Shown here piece after piece: positions 24,075 to 25,562 of a stretch of DNA of 25,562 bases. A program made the translations under genes and the position numbers. Below the pieces are notes generated by a model. It had not been told where the DNA came from, did not search any database, and worked only from the letters and a program-made list of their open reading frames with translations. Within the stretch, counting starts at the first letter, position 1. Each line of letters starts with the position of its first letter. Origin of the DNA: Jingweiarchaeum tengchongense (GTDB lineage: Archaea; Nanobdellota; Nanobdellia; Jingweiarchaeales; Jingweiarchaeaceae); assembly GCA_038874075.1 (NCBI GenBank), contig JAVZDD010000011.1, positions 1 through 25,562 on the forward strand, given 5' to 3'.

Positions 24075-24550
24075 CCGAGCCCTTCTAGACTGAAGGATAA
24101 CCAGAGTAGTGGCCCTGAGGTGAATTGAATAAACCTGGCCGCTTACTTTCTTTCTCAGATGTCGCAGCCGTTGGCCGTGTTGAACACCGAATAAATTTCT
24201 TTTTTGCGTTTGCTTCTCACTTCCGGGTACCAAGGGGTCCCTTTCGCGCTCGAGGACAGAGACAGAATCGAGCAGAGACACAACGGGAACAATGGAAGAA
24301 CGGTTCTATGGTATGGTACGAGGCTTGACCGGAGGGACCAAACAGGATGGTACGTCAAAACGACATTTCGGAGAATTCGTAGGTAGTGATGCCTACCTAT
24401 TGCTCCTTCGCCATCCTCTCAATCGCCTCATTAAGAGCGTACTTCACACGTGAACCCCCCTCAATCCAATCTTTCTTTCCCACGACTTTTTTGCTAACCG
24501 ATTCTTTGATCCACGTGCACTTACCCGGTCTTACCTTCTACGCGTAAGAG
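24075..24550. other. 476-base junction region without a recognisable intact gene
   Basis: Small frames on both strands have no family match I can defend. The best is on the minus strand at 24397-24537, a stretch with no ATG start that would end in KYALNEAIERMAKEQ, possibly the tail of a decayed gene. A hairpin lies over its stop. Base composition shifts to visibly GC-rich just after this region, marking a likely recombination boundary (or an assembly join). Confidence 0.55.
24380..24399. other. 7-bp inverted repeat (hairpin)
   Basis: TAGGTAG, a 6-base loop (TGATGC), then CTACCTA. It has no T-run on either side, so it is not a typical intrinsic terminator; it overlaps the stop of the minus-strand relic. 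Confidence 0.4.
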
Positions 24551-25000
24551 CCGGTGGGACAGGGCGGCCGTATCTTCCGGGCCTACAAGTTCCGGACGAT
24601 GGTCCCCGATGCGGAGAAAAATGGGGCCGTGTGGGCGCAGAAGAACGACCCGCGCGTAACCCGAGTAGGTCGCATCCTGCGCAAAACCCATATTGACGAA
24701 TTCCCCCAGTTCATCAACATCCTGAAAGGCGAGATGAGCGCCGTTGGCCCTCGGCCCGAGCGACCGGAATTTGTGGAGGAACTGGCCCGGGAGATCCCCT
24801 TCTACTCTGTGGGCCATGCCGTCAAGCCCGGCATGGCCGGATGGGCGCTGGTCAAATACGGCTACGCGTCCTCTAAAGAAGACACCGTCATCAAACTCCA
24901 GTATGACCTCTATTACATCAAACACTGGTCCTTCTGGCTGGACCTGGTGATTCTGCTCAAGACCGTCCTGGAAATGCTGACCATGCGCGGGATGGCGTGA
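24551..25000 (+). pseudogene. Bacterial sugar transferase (WcaJ/exopolysaccharide glycosylphosphotransferase), N-terminus missing
   Basis: 148 residues matching only the C-terminal catalytic part of polyprenyl glycosylphosphotransferases: VGQGGRIFRAYKFRTM, the DPRVTRVGRILRKTHIDEFPQ segment with its conserved Asp-Glu, and AVGPRPERPEF. The membrane segments and the first cytosolic motif are absent; an in-frame TAA at 24545-24547 closes the frame just before homology begins at 24551. The end (VKYGYASSKEDTVIKLQYDLYYIKHWS) resembles versions I know from Chloroflexota-type genomes (inference from memory). The base composition is GC-richer than the cluster to its left. It is likely a truncated foreign gene, and it cannot be a normal initiating enzyme without its membrane anchor. 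Confidence 0.82.
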
Positions 25001-25004
25001 AGAC

Positions 25005-25058
25005 GGAGGGGCAGGGGAGCTGGGGAGCGGGGGGCGAGGGAGCAAGGAGCGGAGGAGC
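25005..25058. repeat. Purine-rich approximate octamer repeat (GGGGAGCN)
   Basis: About five 8-base units of AGGGGAGC / TGGGGAGC type in phase, then slightly irregular GGAGC copies, beginning five bases after the sugar transferase stop. The sequence is unrelated to the CTCCAACC arrays although the period is the same. Its first part meets the G-quadruplex pattern. Confidence 0.75.
25008..25034 (+). other. Predicted G-quadruplex motif
   Basis: Four G-runs of at least four bases separated by loops of 2, 4 and 3 bases (GGGG-CA-GGGG-AGCT-GGGG-AGC-GGGGGG) on the + strand. It lies between two convergent genes, where it could pause transcription or replication. Confidence 0.7.
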
Positions 25059-25065
25059 AAAAAAT

Positions 25066-25095
25066 ATGCGTTCATCTGCGTTGATCCGCGTCCTG
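25066..25095. repeat. Period-10 tandem repeat (TGCGTTSATC)
   Basis: Three 10-base units, ATGCGTTCATC / TGCGTTGATC / CGCGTCCTG, directly after the purine-rich repeat. Repeats of this type are dispersed between genes in several GC-rich environmental genomes (general knowledge). Confidence 0.6.
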
Positions 25096-25102
25096 ATAAA
25101 TT

Positions 25103-25562
25103 TTATTCCTGACCGAAAGGCAGTCCGACGACCCGGGCCATTATCTCCCGGGCCCGCTCCAGAAAGAACGCCTTCAACTCGGCGAGAGAAAGGGGCTTGA
25201 TCATCCGGGGCAGTATCTCAACCTGTTCCACCCGAAACAGCGCCACAGCCAGCCAGTAATCATCCAGTCCCAGATGCTTCTGGCGCGCGAGGGCGACCAG
25301 TTGGTCAAAGGGGAGCATCTCTTTGACCACAAAGTAAACATCCACGAAATCTTTCGGCTCCGCCCGGTCAAAAAGGGCCGAAAGTTTGTTACAGGCGATG
25401 TCGGTGGGGTGGTCAATCTGAATGCCCAGTTCCGCATCGTACCGGACCGTCTCCAGGCGATAAGGGCTATCCTGGGCAAAGTCCATTTCCAGCCGCTCGC
25501 CCTGAGGGGAGGTCAGGAAGCATTCCAGAAACGTGCCCAGCGTGCGGGTAAAGGTGATCCCT
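25103..25562 (-). CDS. AbiEii/AbiGii-type nucleotidyltransferase toxin, N-terminus cut by the window
   Basis: On the minus strand the frame is open from the window edge at 25562 to the TAA at 25103-25105 (about 152 residues visible). The part DIACNKLSALFDRAEPKDFVDVYFVVKE is the characteristic C-terminal half of AbiEii-like proteins, in which a conserved Lys and a KD-FVD-pattern follow the nucleotidyltransferase core; the core itself (GS and DxD) would lie beyond the edge. Known AbiEii toxins transfer nucleotides to tRNA and are countered by the AbiEi antitoxin, usually encoded just upstream, here also outside. The internal ATG at 25486 is not the start, because family-like sequence continues before it. 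Confidence 0.82.
   Translation of the reverse strand, partial: GITFTRTLGTFLECFLTSPQGERLEMDFAQDSPYRLETVRYDAELGIQIDHPTDIACNKLSALFDRAEPKDFVDVYFVVKEMLPFDQLVALARQKHLGLDDYWLAVALFRVEQVEILPRMIKPLSLAELKAFFLERAREIMARVVGLPFGQE

Noticed and set aside
23532..24281. Long minus-strand ORF (249 codons) opposite the WecA/MraY-family gene
   Set aside because: It is the antisense shadow of a well-supported membrane protein gene; its Lys/Arg-rich translation has no family features.

Overview
This window is a polysaccharide (O-antigen/exopolysaccharide type) biosynthesis locus from a bacterium. All the biosynthesis genes are on the + strand and most are tightly spaced or overlapping. The gene set is a Wzx-type flippase, a Wzy-like polymerase, a polyprenyl-phosphate sugar-1-phosphate transferase, a WecG/TagA-type transferase, four further glycosyltransferases, a nucleotide-sugar epimerase and a DegT/DnrJ aminotransferase. 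It points to a Gram-negative-type, Wzx/Wzy-dependent pathway. The sequence is moderately AT-rich up to about 24.5 kb and carries short tandem arrays of the kind I associate with metagenome genomes of anaerobic or subsurface lineages. I cannot name the phylum.

Layout. 1-1206: toxin-antitoxin remnants (a HepT-like protein cut by the window edge, then a HEPN protein and a shortened MNT nucleotidyltransferase). 1208-5651: sugar-nucleotide and tailoring genes (UDP-glucuronate 4-epimerase-like, cupin, DegT aminotransferase, four-helix-bundle protein, methyltransferase). This part is peppered with two kinds of tandem array, a period of 8 nt (CTCCAACC) and a period of 9 nt (AACYCAACA), lying between and inside genes. 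5689-14441: toroid protein, flippase, methyltransferase, GT2, polymerase, a frameshifted secreted glycoside-hydrolase-like gene, and a GT-B glycosyltransferase. 14442-16306: a gene-poor stretch and a dead IS3-family element. 16303-24074: NTase/thymidylate-kinase-like fusion, frameshifted methyltransferase, GT4, APH-like kinase, GT4, GT26, and a WecA/MraY-family transferase. 24075-25562: a gene-poor junction, then visibly GC-richer DNA with a 5'-truncated sugar transferase, purine-rich repeats with a G-quadruplex motif, and an AbiEii-like nucleotidyltransferase on the minus strand that runs off the edge.

How it works together (inference from families). The membrane sugar-1-phosphate transferase at 23067 would load the first sugar on undecaprenyl phosphate. 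The glycosyltransferases extend it with sugars made by the epimerase and aminotransferase, and the methyltransferases may decorate it. The flippase exports the unit and the polymerase joins units.

The most unusual signal is at 2.3-5.5 kb. Octamer arrays in opposite orientations flank a four-helix-bundle gene (and, separately, a 49-codon ORF). The same arrays, plus a nonamer array, are translated in frame as low-complexity inserts in two enzymes. This looks like an array-associated, possibly mobile cassette system. A second theme is recurrent frameshifts, two or three of them at poly-A runs, in genes that otherwise look intact.
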